A stretch of DNA of 64,000 nucleotides from NCBI GenBank assembly GCA_049966155.1, contig JBMFVE010000002.1, positions 124,001-188,000 on the forward strand. The letters are read 5' to 3'. Made by a program: the position numbers and the translations under genes. This document shows, one piece after another, positions 44,058-52,957 of this stretch. The notes below the pieces were generated by a model. It was not told the DNA's origin. It did not search any database and saw only the letters and a list, made by a program, of their open reading frames with translations. Source of the DNA: JBMFVE01 sp049966155. GTDB lineage: Bacteria > Bacteroidota > Ignavibacteria > Kryptoniales > JAKASW01. Numbering within the stretch: position 1 is the first letter of the stretch; the number at the start of each line of letters is the position of its first letter.

Positions 44058-45374
44058 TTACTTCATCAAAGCCATCTTCTTTGTGAGTTTCAAGCCGTCA
44101 GGTGTTGAAAGTACATAGATGTAAATCCCTGATGGAAGATTGGTACCATCAAATCTGACAGTGTGCTCACCTGCTGATTGTATCCCATCCACCAGAGTTG
44201 CTATTTCACGTCCTAACAAGTCATACACCTTCAAAGTAACTTTGCCACCTGATTTTAGCGTGTAATCAATGTTTGTAGAGGGGTTAAATGGATTGGGATA
44301 GTTCTGCGAAAGAGTATAACTGGCAGGAATCTGGTCTGGTTGTCTATCTTTGACAGCATTTGGCACACTCAGTCGCTTGAACATTTGAACAAATCCCTTG
44401 CTGATGTTAAATGCAGCTAAATACACTGTATCGCCTGACGGTGAGAATGCAATTCCACGCGGACGTGGATCTGTACTTACATCACCATTCCACACAATGC
44501 TGTCAACTATTGACTTAGTCTTGAAACTGTAAGCATACCATCTGTATGCTGTATAAGGGGGATCAGGATACCCACTAATTTTGTTCCCTGAGCCTGCCCA
44601 GAGCCACCCTGTTTTTGGATCCCATCCCATTGTTTCATTAACAAGTCCGGTGAAAATTGAATCTATTCTCTGATAGGGTCCAAATGTACCATTTGGGGAA
44701 TAGTAAACATATGTGGTCTTTTTGTCAAAACGAGGCAGGTAAACATAGTTACCATCTTTAGAGACTGCCAGTGTGCGTGCATAGCCCTGCATTGAAGTAT
44801 CAATCGTAGCCAGAACACTTGAAAAATCACTAGACATTGCAATTGCTGGTGCACCCGGGAGTACAGGCTGTAAAAAGACTTCTCCCAATGTATCAACCGC
44901 CACACTGGCCAGTGAGCCGGTGTAGCCGGGGATGGGATAAACAACTCGATTCATCCCTGTTCCATCTTTGTAGTTTATGCGGATGACCATATTGCTCGGT
45001 TTGACAAGGAGAATGTTTCCGTTGGGGTCCACTGCCATTCCATATCCATAGCCAAGAGTATCTGTAACGCCTCCGGTCGTTACGGTTTTAATTGGTGAAA
45101 ATGAAGCCTGGGAACCATCAGGATTGTAAATCCTGAGAACTCCACACTTCTTATAAGTCCCGTCAGCTCTCTGGATACTGTCGACCGAGGCTGAATACGA
45201 TGCCAGCCATATCCTTCCAAGTTTGTCGACAGCTATTGTGTTGTTAATTCCAGAACCCCAGCTGAGGTTTGTGTCGGGGAATACCTTTACAAACTGCCAG
45301 TTCGGGGACTGTTGGGCATTAGCGGCAACACTCAATAAGAGACTCACCGCCAAGAGTGTAAATGCTTTACGCAT
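44058..45374 (-). CDS. Secreted beta-propeller-like protein with T9SS tail
   Basis: A 438-residue secreted protein: signal peptide (FTLLAVSLLLSVAANAQ), a region of about 330 residues with NHL-like repeats (NNTIAVDKLGRIWLASYSAS, GYGMAVDPNGNILLVKPSN, VAVDTLGEVFLQPVLPG, LAVSKDGNYVYLPRFDKK, IAFSPSGDTVYLAAFNIS) and a canonical type A T9SS sorting domain (SQNYPNPFNPSTNI to KKMALMK). The repeats are of the AVDxxGNxxLA kind and suggest a binding propeller, not an enzyme. AGGAGG before the ATG is a strong ribosome binding site. It follows a related propeller lipoprotein in the same direction. Confidence 0.75.
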   Translation of the reverse strand: MRKAFTLLAVSLLLSVAANAQQSPNWQFVKVFPDTNLSWGSGINNTIAVDKLGRIWLASYSASVDSIQRADGTYKKCGVLRIYNPDGSQASFSPIKTVTTGGVTDTLGYGYGMAVDPNGNILLVKPSNMVIRINYKDGTGMNRVVYPIPGYTGSLASVAVDTLGEVFLQPVLPGAPAIAMSSDFSSVLATIDTSMQGYARTLAVSKDGNYVYLPRFDKKTTYVYYSPNGTFGPYQRIDSIFTGLVNETMGWDPKTGWLWAGSGNKISGYPDPPYTAYRWYAYSFKTKSIVDSIVWNGDVSTDPRPRGIAFSPSGDTVYLAAFNISKGFVQMFKRLSVPNAVKDRQPDQIPASYTLSQNYPNPFNPSTNIDYTLKSGGKVTLKVYDLLGREIATLVDGIQSAGEHTVRFDGTNLPSGIYIYVLSTPDGLKLTKKMALMK

Positions 45375-45427
45375 TGTTTCCTCCTTTTGTTTTTAGTTGT
45401 TGATTTGTGTTTGTGAAGCAAAGCATC

Positions 45428-46642
45428 TTACTGAAACCCATAGTATAAAGCTCCGGATTCATGAGTTAAAATCCTCAATAGTGCATTGATACCAGACGCA
45501 GCGTAAAGCGTTCCGTCTGGTGTCATTGTCAATGATATTATGCCGTTTGACAAAATCGATGAAAAAGATGCATATGGCGCAGTGTATGTACTTCCACCTG
45601 GAGGGACGACAATCAAACCGGCTCCTCCATCCAAACCGACATACATATTGCCACTATTTGAAAAAGTCAATGATGTGGCATTGGCATTAACGCCAGACAT
45701 GTTGAAATAAACCTGTGGAGTTGTGATGCTGTCACCCACTATTTGTGCCCTGTATATTTGACTGTTTCCCCCCACTATCGCTGCTATGTAGAGGTATCCA
45801 TTGTAAACCCTTAACCCCCTGACATTCCCGTTAAAGGCAAATGATTTCACCTGTTTAGTTTGTGTGACCATATATATACTTGGATTGTTTCCTCCAGCCC
45901 AAAGGTTTTTGTTGGCGTCAAAGTCAATATCCACGAGAGTACCTGTTCTGGTGATAGCTACCCATAAAGTTGCCTGAGATCCTGTTGCGCCAGGTCCATA
46001 TCTGTAAATAGCGCCCAATCCTTTAACGGCATACACATATCCACCGGGACCAACTCTCATGGAATTCCAGTATATGGCACTTTTGGTGTCTGTGATGTAA
46101 TTCTGCCTGGTGCCGTCAGGTTTAAACAATGCTATTCCTTCACTTGCTCCGCTCGCTGCCAGAGATGCGAGGAGGTTGCCATTGGCGTCTACTGCAACTG
46201 AATATGCTGCTTCGTTTGCCAGGAGATTCCCAAATGCTGATACGCCAGGTCTGATTCTATAATATTTAACAGGACTGAATTTTTCAGCCCCTATGACCGA
46301 TACCCTGACCTGTACGCTGTCGCCCGACACACTTGACGGTGCTGTTATATCAAGTCTTGTTGGTGAAGCGAACACGACAGTAGCAATTGCAGAATTCAAA
46401 AAAACCACATCTTCCTGTGTATTACTCGAGAAGTTCTGACCATATATCTTTATAGTATCCAGACCGTTAATTGCCCCGCTGCCAGGTGATAGACTGTCGA
46501 CTATTGGCTGAGGCAAACTTTTCCAATTGGGGTCATATAAGCTTGGAGTCTCCTGCGGCTTGCAGCCGTTAATTGTACCCAGTATCCCCGCAACAGCTAT
46601 GACAACAATGGTTGTCAGTAAAGGTTTTAACATTGTTCTCAT
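45428..46642 (-). CDS. TIG-domain propeller lipoprotein
   Basis: A 404-residue predicted lipoprotein: the hydrophobic leader ends in GTINGCKPQ, a lipobox-like site with Cys27 in this numbering. An IPT/TIG domain follows (PIVDSLSPGSGAINGLDTIK, IKIYGQNFSS, about residues 45-130), then NHL-like repeats (YSVAVDANGNLLASLAASGA, MRVGPGGYVYAVKGLG, LVDIDFDANKNLWAGGNNP, LTMTPDGTLYAASG). No T9SS tail, so it is probably held in the outer membrane by lipid. ATG 46642 is chosen because AAGGGA lies six bases upstream; ATG 46648 would put that site almost on the start codon. It pairs with the T9SS propeller gene downstream. Confidence 0.68.
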   Translation of the reverse strand: MRTMLKPLLTTIVVIAVAGILGTINGCKPQETPSLYDPNWKSLPQPIVDSLSPGSGAINGLDTIKIYGQNFSSNTQEDVVFLNSAIATVVFASPTRLDITAPSSVSGDSVQVRVSVIGAEKFSPVKYYRIRPGVSAFGNLLANEAAYSVAVDANGNLLASLAASGASEGIALFKPDGTRQNYITDTKSAIYWNSMRVGPGGYVYAVKGLGAIYRYGPGATGSQATLWVAITRTGTLVDIDFDANKNLWAGGNNPSIYMVTQTKQVKSFAFNGNVRGLRVYNGYLYIAAIVGGNSQIYRAQIVGDSITTPQVYFNMSGVNANATSLTFSNSGNMYVGLDGGAGLIVVPPGGSTYTAPYASFSSILSNGIISLTMTPDGTLYAASGINALLRILTHESGALYYGFQ

Positions 46643-46696
46643 TTTCATTCCCTTAACTGTTTCATTTAGAAAACTTCTTCATAAAAGCACTGTTTC

Positions 46697-47722
46697 TTAA
46701 TAAGCAACCTGTAATCCCAAACGCTGGACGTTGGTGAATACACCAAATGGTGTATATGAGTAATCAATTCCAATCTTAACTCCGCCTATATCCTTCTGAA
46801 CGCCCAAACCAGCAGTAACGCCATATTCAGTATTGTTAAACATGTAACCTGCTCTTAATGAGACCATTTGCATGAAGGTGTATTCAGCACCGACGTTCAC
46901 CTGCTCCGGGTAATCCCTCGGATGCGTGGCATCAACAGTCAAAAGAAAACTATGTTGCTTACTGTCCATATCCCACAAATCAAGAACGTTCATTGATATT
47001 CCAATTCGAAAAATGAGAGGAAGCTGAAAACTTTCCTGCTCATACTTGATTTCACGGGCAAAGTTCCTTATGTCCATTCCAAATGCAAGGCTCTTGAAGC
47101 CGGTGCGATAAATTAAACCAAAGTCGAAAGAGACGACATTTTGCGATTCGCCCTTCTTAACCGGATTTCCCGCGGTGTCAATTTTAACAATACTCTGCCC
47201 CAGGTCTTGCTTGACATAGTTTACATTACCCCCTACTGCAAACTTATCACTAAGTGCCTTTGCATATCCTACTCCGGCCGCAAAAGCCGTAGGTGTAAAT
47301 GTGCCGATGTCAATAAAACCCTGATCATTATTGGCAAGAATGGTTTCCTGTAAATTTCCATAGTTGACCGTGCGGAATGTAAATCCAATTACACCATAAT
47401 TGCCATTTGCCGGACTGAAGGCAACGCTCCCATAAACATGCTTAATTCCTGCTATCCAGCTGACCTGTCCAACTGAAACTGATGCCAAATTTTCCATACG
47501 TGCCATGCCTGCAGGATTAAAAAACATTGATACAGAATTCCCATCTATGGAGGTAACAGCCTCTCCCATTGCAGAAGCTCGTGGGTCAGTTGCAACTGAT
47601 ATAAACTTCATGCCTGTTTGTGCCAATTTTTGCTGGGGATAACCGGAGTTGCAAAGGATTAGGACAATCCCTATTAAGCTAATCGGTAATTTCACTGTCT
47701 TCATATTCATTCCCATTTTCAT
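46697..47722 (-). CDS. PorV/PorQ-family outer-membrane protein 2
   Basis: A 341-residue beta-barrel with signal peptide (ISLIGIVLILCNSGYPQQ). KLAQTGMKFISVATDPRASA and MFFNPAGMARMENLAS are the PorV/PorQ signature and align closely with protein 1 (KLAQAGFQFLSV..., ILYNPAGIS). Both share ANNDxGF/YxD and YAKxLSD blocks. Terminal strand ends NVQRLGLQVAY. Four ATG codons lie in the first seven codons (47722, 47716, 47710, 47704); the last has GGGA at a workable distance, so the true start may be up to 18 bases further in. It follows the large FN3 protein of cassette B by only five bases. Confidence 0.82.
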   Translation of the reverse strand: MKMGMNMKTVKLPISLIGIVLILCNSGYPQQKLAQTGMKFISVATDPRASAMGEAVTSIDGNSVSMFFNPAGMARMENLASVSVGQVSWIAGIKHVYGSVAFSPANGNYGVIGFTFRTVNYGNLQETILANNDQGFIDIGTFTPTAFAAGVGYAKALSDKFAVGGNVNYVKQDLGQSIVKIDTAGNPVKKGESQNVVSFDFGLIYRTGFKSLAFGMDIRNFAREIKYEQESFQLPLIFRIGISMNVLDLWDMDSKQHSFLLTVDATHPRDYPEQVNVGAEYTFMQMVSLRAGYMFNNTEYGVTAGLGVQKDIGGVKIGIDYSYTPFGVFTNVQRLGLQVAY

Positions 47723-47727
47723 GAGCG

Positions 47728-49812
47728 TTATCGAATTACTACAAACTTTCTTACGGCTGTTTGACCGGTTGGGGTCTGAAAAACGGCTATGTAGACTCCG
47801 CTGACCACTATCTGGTTTGATGAGGTGGTTAAATTCCAGTACTCATCTCCACTGTTATTGGTGTGTTGTATTGTATTTATCAGTTCACCCAGCTCTGTAT
47901 AAATTTTTATTGTACATTGACCGGGAATGTTGAGAAATGCAATCTTGTTCGGCTCACCCGGATAAAGGAGAGAATTAGGATCTGCAGAAATGTTGTAGGG
48001 ATTTGGGACAACCCTGATATCTGCCAGATCCTTACCCGGTGCCCTTCTGAGGTATGCCGGATCATATGTTTGCGTATAGTATCGGCTGCTTTCAAGAGGA
48101 ATTCCTGCAGGTGTGTTCCCTGTACCGTTATTATCTGCAGGATCCCCAACTGATGTTATATAATAGTAATACGCGACACCTCTTACTACTGATGTATCAT
48201 TATAGCTGTTAACCGTCGGGCCGGACTGGTAAATCATTCTGTAGGTACTGTCATACCTCCCTGTTGCCCTGTAAATTCTAAAACCTCTAAGTTTGGGGTC
48301 ATCTGGAATTTGCCATGATAAACTTATCCTATCACCCGCAGAGTTAACTACAAAAGAGGATGGAGGAAGTGGGGGACGGGGAATGTTATAGCCCGAGTTA
48401 TAGTTTGCAATAGCTCTTCTAAAAGTTTGAAATAAAGAATCACGCCCTGTGTACACAGAATCATCCTTTTGAGCAGCTGTGATAATTCCCTGCTTAAATT
48501 TTTGACCAATTCTGATACAGGCTTCCCTGCTTAATCCAGCAGCAGCTTCAGCCATAACAATATGAATACTCTGTCCTGGCCCAAGGGTGTACGGGCCATA
48601 GCCATTCGCAATTGACCAGCCTCCAGTTGTGCCAAGGGAAGGGTCTCCTGTCGGCCCGACTTTGTCCGCATGTCGCGGACTCATATGTCCGCTTGACATC
48701 CAGGCATATTCCTGGGTCATCTTGGGAATATTAAACTGATCATTTTGTGAATTAAGTGGATCATCTGAACCTACATACATGGTTGTGCTCGGTTGATTAG
48801 GGTCGTCAGATGTATCACCCGGAGCCCTATCTGCATGTAAGGTTACTATACCGACGAACTGAGCTGCCCCAAGTCGACCTACTGTGTCCGACTTATCCAC
48901 ATAACCATATTGATCAGGAGCCCAGATAGGTCCTCCGATGTTGTCACTGTGACTTGTCCCGGGGAGAAATGGCATCCCGGGGAACTGAAAAGGTGGATAA
49001 TTGCCATGCCATGAATATTGAGCTCTGACGTCATTATCCTTGTTTCCCGGGAAGAATGTTGATCCTGGATTTAACCCATCACCCCGCGCATCGTTCATTG
49101 TATTAATTCCCCACTGAGTAGGACTACCAATAACCATAGCGGCCTGTCTGCAAACTGCATATCTATATTGAAAAAATATGTAGAGGCTGTCAAGGGTTTG
49201 ATTGGGTAGTTCAATCTTAGGGTCATCATTGATATTACCTGTGTTTGTGAATGTGTAATCATAAATTATATAATTATCGTGGAACTGCTGGCTGAAGCCT
49301 ATGATTTTCCTCACCATTGTTAAACCAATGGCAGTATTGACACTGTCATATATTAGCCTATCCTCCTTGAGAGTGGGGTCTACAGCATCAACATCAGGGG
49401 GTATGCTGTAGGATGGAGTTGCATCAACCAGAACCTGTGGAAGGGCAAATCTGTCAGTTGTTTTAAATGCGAGTGGAAAAAACTCTCCGACGCCTGTCAC
49501 TCTCGGTCCGACATGTACCACCTTGTAAGGAAAGAAATTTCCCTGTGCATCGGTGTAATTTTTTACTCCAATCCAGAGTCCCTTTGCCGCTTCCATATCC
49601 TGATATGGATAAATTGCGGGCCAGCGTAAGCCGTCCTGCTGGACTTTAACCCTTCCCTCTTCAATTTCGCAGCCCATGTTAGAGTACCAGCTCTGGAGAG
49701 ATCCTATGCTCATCCATTTCGTTGAGAACTGGGCAAATGCGTTTGCGCCTGGAATTAATATAGCCAGTGCTGCAACTACAACCGTGCATGTTTTCAAATG
49801 TTCAAACCTCAT
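47728..49812 (-). CDS. Large secreted FN3 protein with variant T9SS-like tail (cassette B)
   Basis: A 694-residue secreted protein with signal peptide (TCTVVVAALAILIPGANAFA). It is a clear paralogue of the gene at 37615-39750: GLRWPAIYPYQD, KIIGFSQQFHDNYIIYDYTF, YTLGPGQSIHIVMAEAAAGL with SREACIRIGQKFKQ, an FN3 domain (GDRISLSWQIPDDPKLRGF, about 485-580) and a tail of about 90 residues (VVPNPYNIS, FLNIPGQCTIKIYTELGELI, GDEYWNLTTSS, KFVVIR). No enzyme motif is visible. It lies between TonB receptor 2 and PorV-like protein 2. A surface-exposed or receptor-associated binding role is an inference from this repeated context. Confidence 0.72.
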   Translation of the reverse strand: MRFEHLKTCTVVVAALAILIPGANAFAQFSTKWMSIGSLQSWYSNMGCEIEEGRVKVQQDGLRWPAIYPYQDMEAAKGLWIGVKNYTDAQGNFFPYKVVHVGPRVTGVGEFFPLAFKTTDRFALPQVLVDATPSYSIPPDVDAVDPTLKEDRLIYDSVNTAIGLTMVRKIIGFSQQFHDNYIIYDYTFTNTGNINDDPKIELPNQTLDSLYIFFQYRYAVCRQAAMVIGSPTQWGINTMNDARGDGLNPGSTFFPGNKDNDVRAQYSWHGNYPPFQFPGMPFLPGTSHSDNIGGPIWAPDQYGYVDKSDTVGRLGAAQFVGIVTLHADRAPGDTSDDPNQPSTTMYVGSDDPLNSQNDQFNIPKMTQEYAWMSSGHMSPRHADKVGPTGDPSLGTTGGWSIANGYGPYTLGPGQSIHIVMAEAAAGLSREACIRIGQKFKQGIITAAQKDDSVYTGRDSLFQTFRRAIANYNSGYNIPRPPLPPSSFVVNSAGDRISLSWQIPDDPKLRGFRIYRATGRYDSTYRMIYQSGPTVNSYNDTSVVRGVAYYYYITSVGDPADNNGTGNTPAGIPLESSRYYTQTYDPAYLRRAPGKDLADIRVVPNPYNISADPNSLLYPGEPNKIAFLNIPGQCTIKIYTELGELINTIQHTNNSGDEYWNLTTSSNQIVVSGVYIAVFQTPTGQTAVRKFVVIR

Positions 49813-49870
49813 TTTTCCCTCTACTTTTATATACTGATGTATACAGAAACAACCTTAATTCCTACTTTAA

Positions 49871-52800
49871 TTAAGGCAAATTATATGTAAATCTAATTCC
49901 ATAGAAGACACTGCGTGGATTTAAGAACGCCAATTGCCACAAATTCGGCATATCAATGTAAGGTTTACTCGCAGTTCTGTAATCCCCAGGTCGATCATTA
50001 CCAGGTGTGTTGATATATCCGAGCTTTGGATGCAGGGAGTCGCCTGCTATAGAAGCTGGAAGATGGAGCGATTTCATATATGCCAGAAAATCATTATAGT
50101 CATAGAAACCATAAAATGGCGACATATACTTAATATTGAAGATGTTGTAAATGTCTGCAAATATCTCCACATCAGCACCTTTAAGTCTGAAGGCTCGACT
50201 TATCCTCAGGTCAAAGTTAATGTAATCTCGCCATTGAACGTTATTTACAACTCCGGGCACAGATCCGCCCCCTGCCCACGTAAAGTACTGGCCTGCCTGC
50301 CATGAACCCAGGAGGTTCATATGCCAATCAGAAAGAGGTTTGATACCTGACAGATCAGGTCCAAATTCAGATGGTGTGAAGAAATCAAGATTTAGCCGGG
50401 CATATGGTTGAGGCACAGGTTTCTGCTGATACAGGTCGGTGTAATTTGTCCTCATGTAATTACGCATATCGGCAGGACTCTGGTAATATGTTCTCCATCC
50501 AAATCGTCCGTATGTTGAAACCATGTAGGTGTAGTTCACAAAGCCCTGTATCCAGTCGCCTCTATTCTTAGATAAGGTTATCTCAAAACCTCTTATGTCC
50601 TCATAAAGATTGCTTGTGCTCAAGCTGTAATTTTCCTTAGTATCAGCACTGATGTACGTTGTAAGCGTTCTCTCCTGAGACACGTCTTTGTAATAAGCGG
50701 CCGCATGGATGAGAAACTGGTTAAACAGGCTCTGTTCATATCCAAGTTCGTATGCGATAGTCCGTGGAAGAGGTGCATTTGGATTGGCAACACGCGTGAC
50801 GGCGTTGTTATCCGAAAACCTCCTTATCAGGAAAAGATCGTCCGGCGAGGGCATAGAATAAAAGTGTCCATAATTAAAATATAACTTTGAATCTACAGTT
50901 ATTGGGAATGAGATCCCCAGGCGGGGGCTGACCGTAACAATTTGCTTTGTCGGCTCGTGTTGAAGGAGCGTATCGAGTCCAAGTGAAAGTGCACCGGAAA
51001 AAGCAGGGTCATACGGTGTAAACTTGTACCAGTATCCACCTGCATGAGAATAATCAACTCTAACCCCAAGGTTGGCGATCATTCCCTCGAATTCCAGCTT
51101 ATCCTGCAGGTAAAAAGCCCCTCTAACAGGAAACGTGTGCCAGTGAGACCAGGATCTGCCGCTTGGAAGGTACTGATCGACGGAAGCGTAACTGACGTTG
51201 TTGTCAGTGTAAACAAACTCAAGTCCTGTTTTGAACTGATTATAACGGTCTACCTGACTTGTTAAATCTACCCGTGCACTTACAACTGATACTTTGCTGC
51301 TGTCACGAGAGTTGCTCATTCCTACACTCATCCGCATGCCGTCAATAGCGTACGATGGCTGAGGCCAGAAACCAACAGGGGCCTCGTCTGTGTAATAAGA
51401 GTTACCAAAAAGGTAAACTCGAGATGTGTCCCTCAAAGGCCCAGGGGCAGTGTGATACTGAGATCCAAATTCACGAAGCGTAATTTCATAAAAGGTAGAC
51501 GGGGATATCACATGAGAGAACTTGGCTCCGAGCATGTTAAAATTAACCCTTGATGGAGCCCAATAATCGTAAGTATACATACGTGCATCGATATAGTTTA
51601 CCTGTGTCAGCTGGCTCGCTATATCACTGGTTGAAGTGAAAATACCGGGGAGTCCTGCATTGTTATTATTTGTCCCTGACTGCTGGCCAATCATACCTTC
51701 AACAGTAAGGACTTTCCCATTCCCGACGTCAGATGTCAGCTTTAGTGACCCGTTATAATTTTGGTAGCTATCTTTAGAAAGAGGTATAAGATACATTGAC
51801 CTCTGCTGTGTGTAAGAAGCCCAGAATCTCAGATTCCCCAATTCTCTGCTTACAAACGGGAATGGTCCGCCGAAGCTAGCATCGATGTTATAATCTGGCT
51901 TCAGTATATCAAACGACTTCCTGTGCTGCCACTCCCATAATCTCTGTGCTGCAGTTGGGGTCAAGTACTTTGTTGAATCACCGCTCTGAAGACTTTTTTG
52001 AGCAACCGCTATCCATCCCTGAAATTGAGGATACTGGCTCTGTGTATATGCATCCCACGCACCGCTTTTGGTTCCTGTCCAGGCCACGGCAGGATCCATA
52101 TAGGGCCTCACATAATAAAAATTAATTGAGTTAAATGCGTCTCCAAAATGTTTTGGCTGGGGTGGACTCATTCTTGTGATGATGCTTAATGTGTAATGGT
52201 CTGTGCTACCATCCCGGGTGACGACATTTACTATACCTGACCTTATGTCTCCATATTCTGCGTTGAATCCACCGGTTTGAATCTGAATGTCTTTTATAGA
52301 GGTGTAACTGATAGCTGTGTAAGGGGTGTTGTTCCTTTCATCACGAAGTGTGAAGCCGTCAACCATGAATGCTGTCTGGTCACTCCCCCCTCCTCTTACC
52401 ACAAGTCCAGGCTGAATTCCAGCCTGTAGGCCGACAACAGTTGCAACACTGACTGTTGGAATTGACTGAACCTGATTAGCGCTAAGATTGGTTGTACTGG
52501 CAGAAACATCCTTTTGAATCACCGGCCTGGAAGCAACCACAGTGACTTCCTGTGTGGTAATTGCTGTTTCGGATAAAGCAAAATTGACTTCAGTAGTCTG
52601 GTCAATGTCAACACGCACGTTTTCAATAATTGTGCTGGCATATCCAACCATCGAAGCTCTGAGGCGATACGTACCCGGGGGTACATTAAGAATCACGAAA
52701 TAGCCATTTAAATCCGTTGATGCTCCAAGTTTGGTCCCCTCAACAACAACAGTAACTCCAACCAATTTTTCTCCGGTCTTCGCATCAGTCACAGTGCCAG

Positions 52801-52894
52801 CTATCTTTCCTGTGGTTCCTGCATAAAGCGATAGTGGCAGGGAAAAAAGGGTTAAAACAAGAAGCAGACGAACAATTCTGTAGCTAAGGTTCAT
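49871..52894 (-). CDS. TonB-dependent receptor 2 with carboxypeptidase-regulatory-like domain
   Basis: A 1007-residue receptor laid out like receptor 1: signal peptide, CarboxypepD_reg-like domain (GKIAGTVTDAKTGEKLVGVT, LNVPPGTYRLRASMVGYAS), plug (VVGLQAGIQPGLVVRGGGSD, GGFNAEYGDIRSGIVNVVT) and barrel. Long stretches match receptor 1 almost residue for residue, for example SGDSTKYLTPTAAQRLWEWQ against SGDSTKFLTPTAAQRLWEWQ, which implies a relatively recent duplication. The C-terminus is unusual: the last strand is followed by NLP rather than ending in an aromatic residue. GGAGGT lies before the ATG. It is the first gene after the ROK regulator, 63 bases downstream of it. Confidence 0.9.
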   Translation of the reverse strand: MNLSYRIVRLLLVLTLFSLPLSLYAGTTGKIAGTVTDAKTGEKLVGVTVVVEGTKLGASTDLNGYFVILNVPPGTYRLRASMVGYASTIIENVRVDIDQTTEVNFALSETAITTQEVTVVASRPVIQKDVSASTTNLSANQVQSIPTVSVATVVGLQAGIQPGLVVRGGGSDQTAFMVDGFTLRDERNNTPYTAISYTSIKDIQIQTGGFNAEYGDIRSGIVNVVTRDGSTDHYTLSIITRMSPPQPKHFGDAFNSINFYYVRPYMDPAVAWTGTKSGAWDAYTQSQYPQFQGWIAVAQKSLQSGDSTKYLTPTAAQRLWEWQHRKSFDILKPDYNIDASFGGPFPFVSRELGNLRFWASYTQQRSMYLIPLSKDSYQNYNGSLKLTSDVGNGKVLTVEGMIGQQSGTNNNNAGLPGIFTSTSDIASQLTQVNYIDARMYTYDYWAPSRVNFNMLGAKFSHVISPSTFYEITLREFGSQYHTAPGPLRDTSRVYLFGNSYYTDEAPVGFWPQPSYAIDGMRMSVGMSNSRDSSKVSVVSARVDLTSQVDRYNQFKTGLEFVYTDNNVSYASVDQYLPSGRSWSHWHTFPVRGAFYLQDKLEFEGMIANLGVRVDYSHAGGYWYKFTPYDPAFSGALSLGLDTLLQHEPTKQIVTVSPRLGISFPITVDSKLYFNYGHFYSMPSPDDLFLIRRFSDNNAVTRVANPNAPLPRTIAYELGYEQSLFNQFLIHAAAYYKDVSQERTLTTYISADTKENYSLSTSNLYEDIRGFEITLSKNRGDWIQGFVNYTYMVSTYGRFGWRTYYQSPADMRNYMRTNYTDLYQQKPVPQPYARLNLDFFTPSEFGPDLSGIKPLSDWHMNLLGSWQAGQYFTWAGGGSVPGVVNNVQWRDYINFDLRISRAFRLKGADVEIFADIYNIFNIKYMSPFYGFYDYNDFLAYMKSLHLPASIAGDSLHPKLGYINTPGNDRPGDYRTASKPYIDMPNLWQLAFLNPRSVFYGIRFTYNLP

Positions 52895-52957
52895 TTTAAA
52901 CTACCTCCAGTTGTTAAAAGTGAATCCGGGTTCGGGAATAAAATAAATATCATTCCT

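Noticed and set aside
49853..49876. Eight-base AT-rich inverted repeat at the end of TonB receptor 2
   Set aside because: It overlaps the stop codon and is too AT-rich and short to act as a terminator; no T-run.
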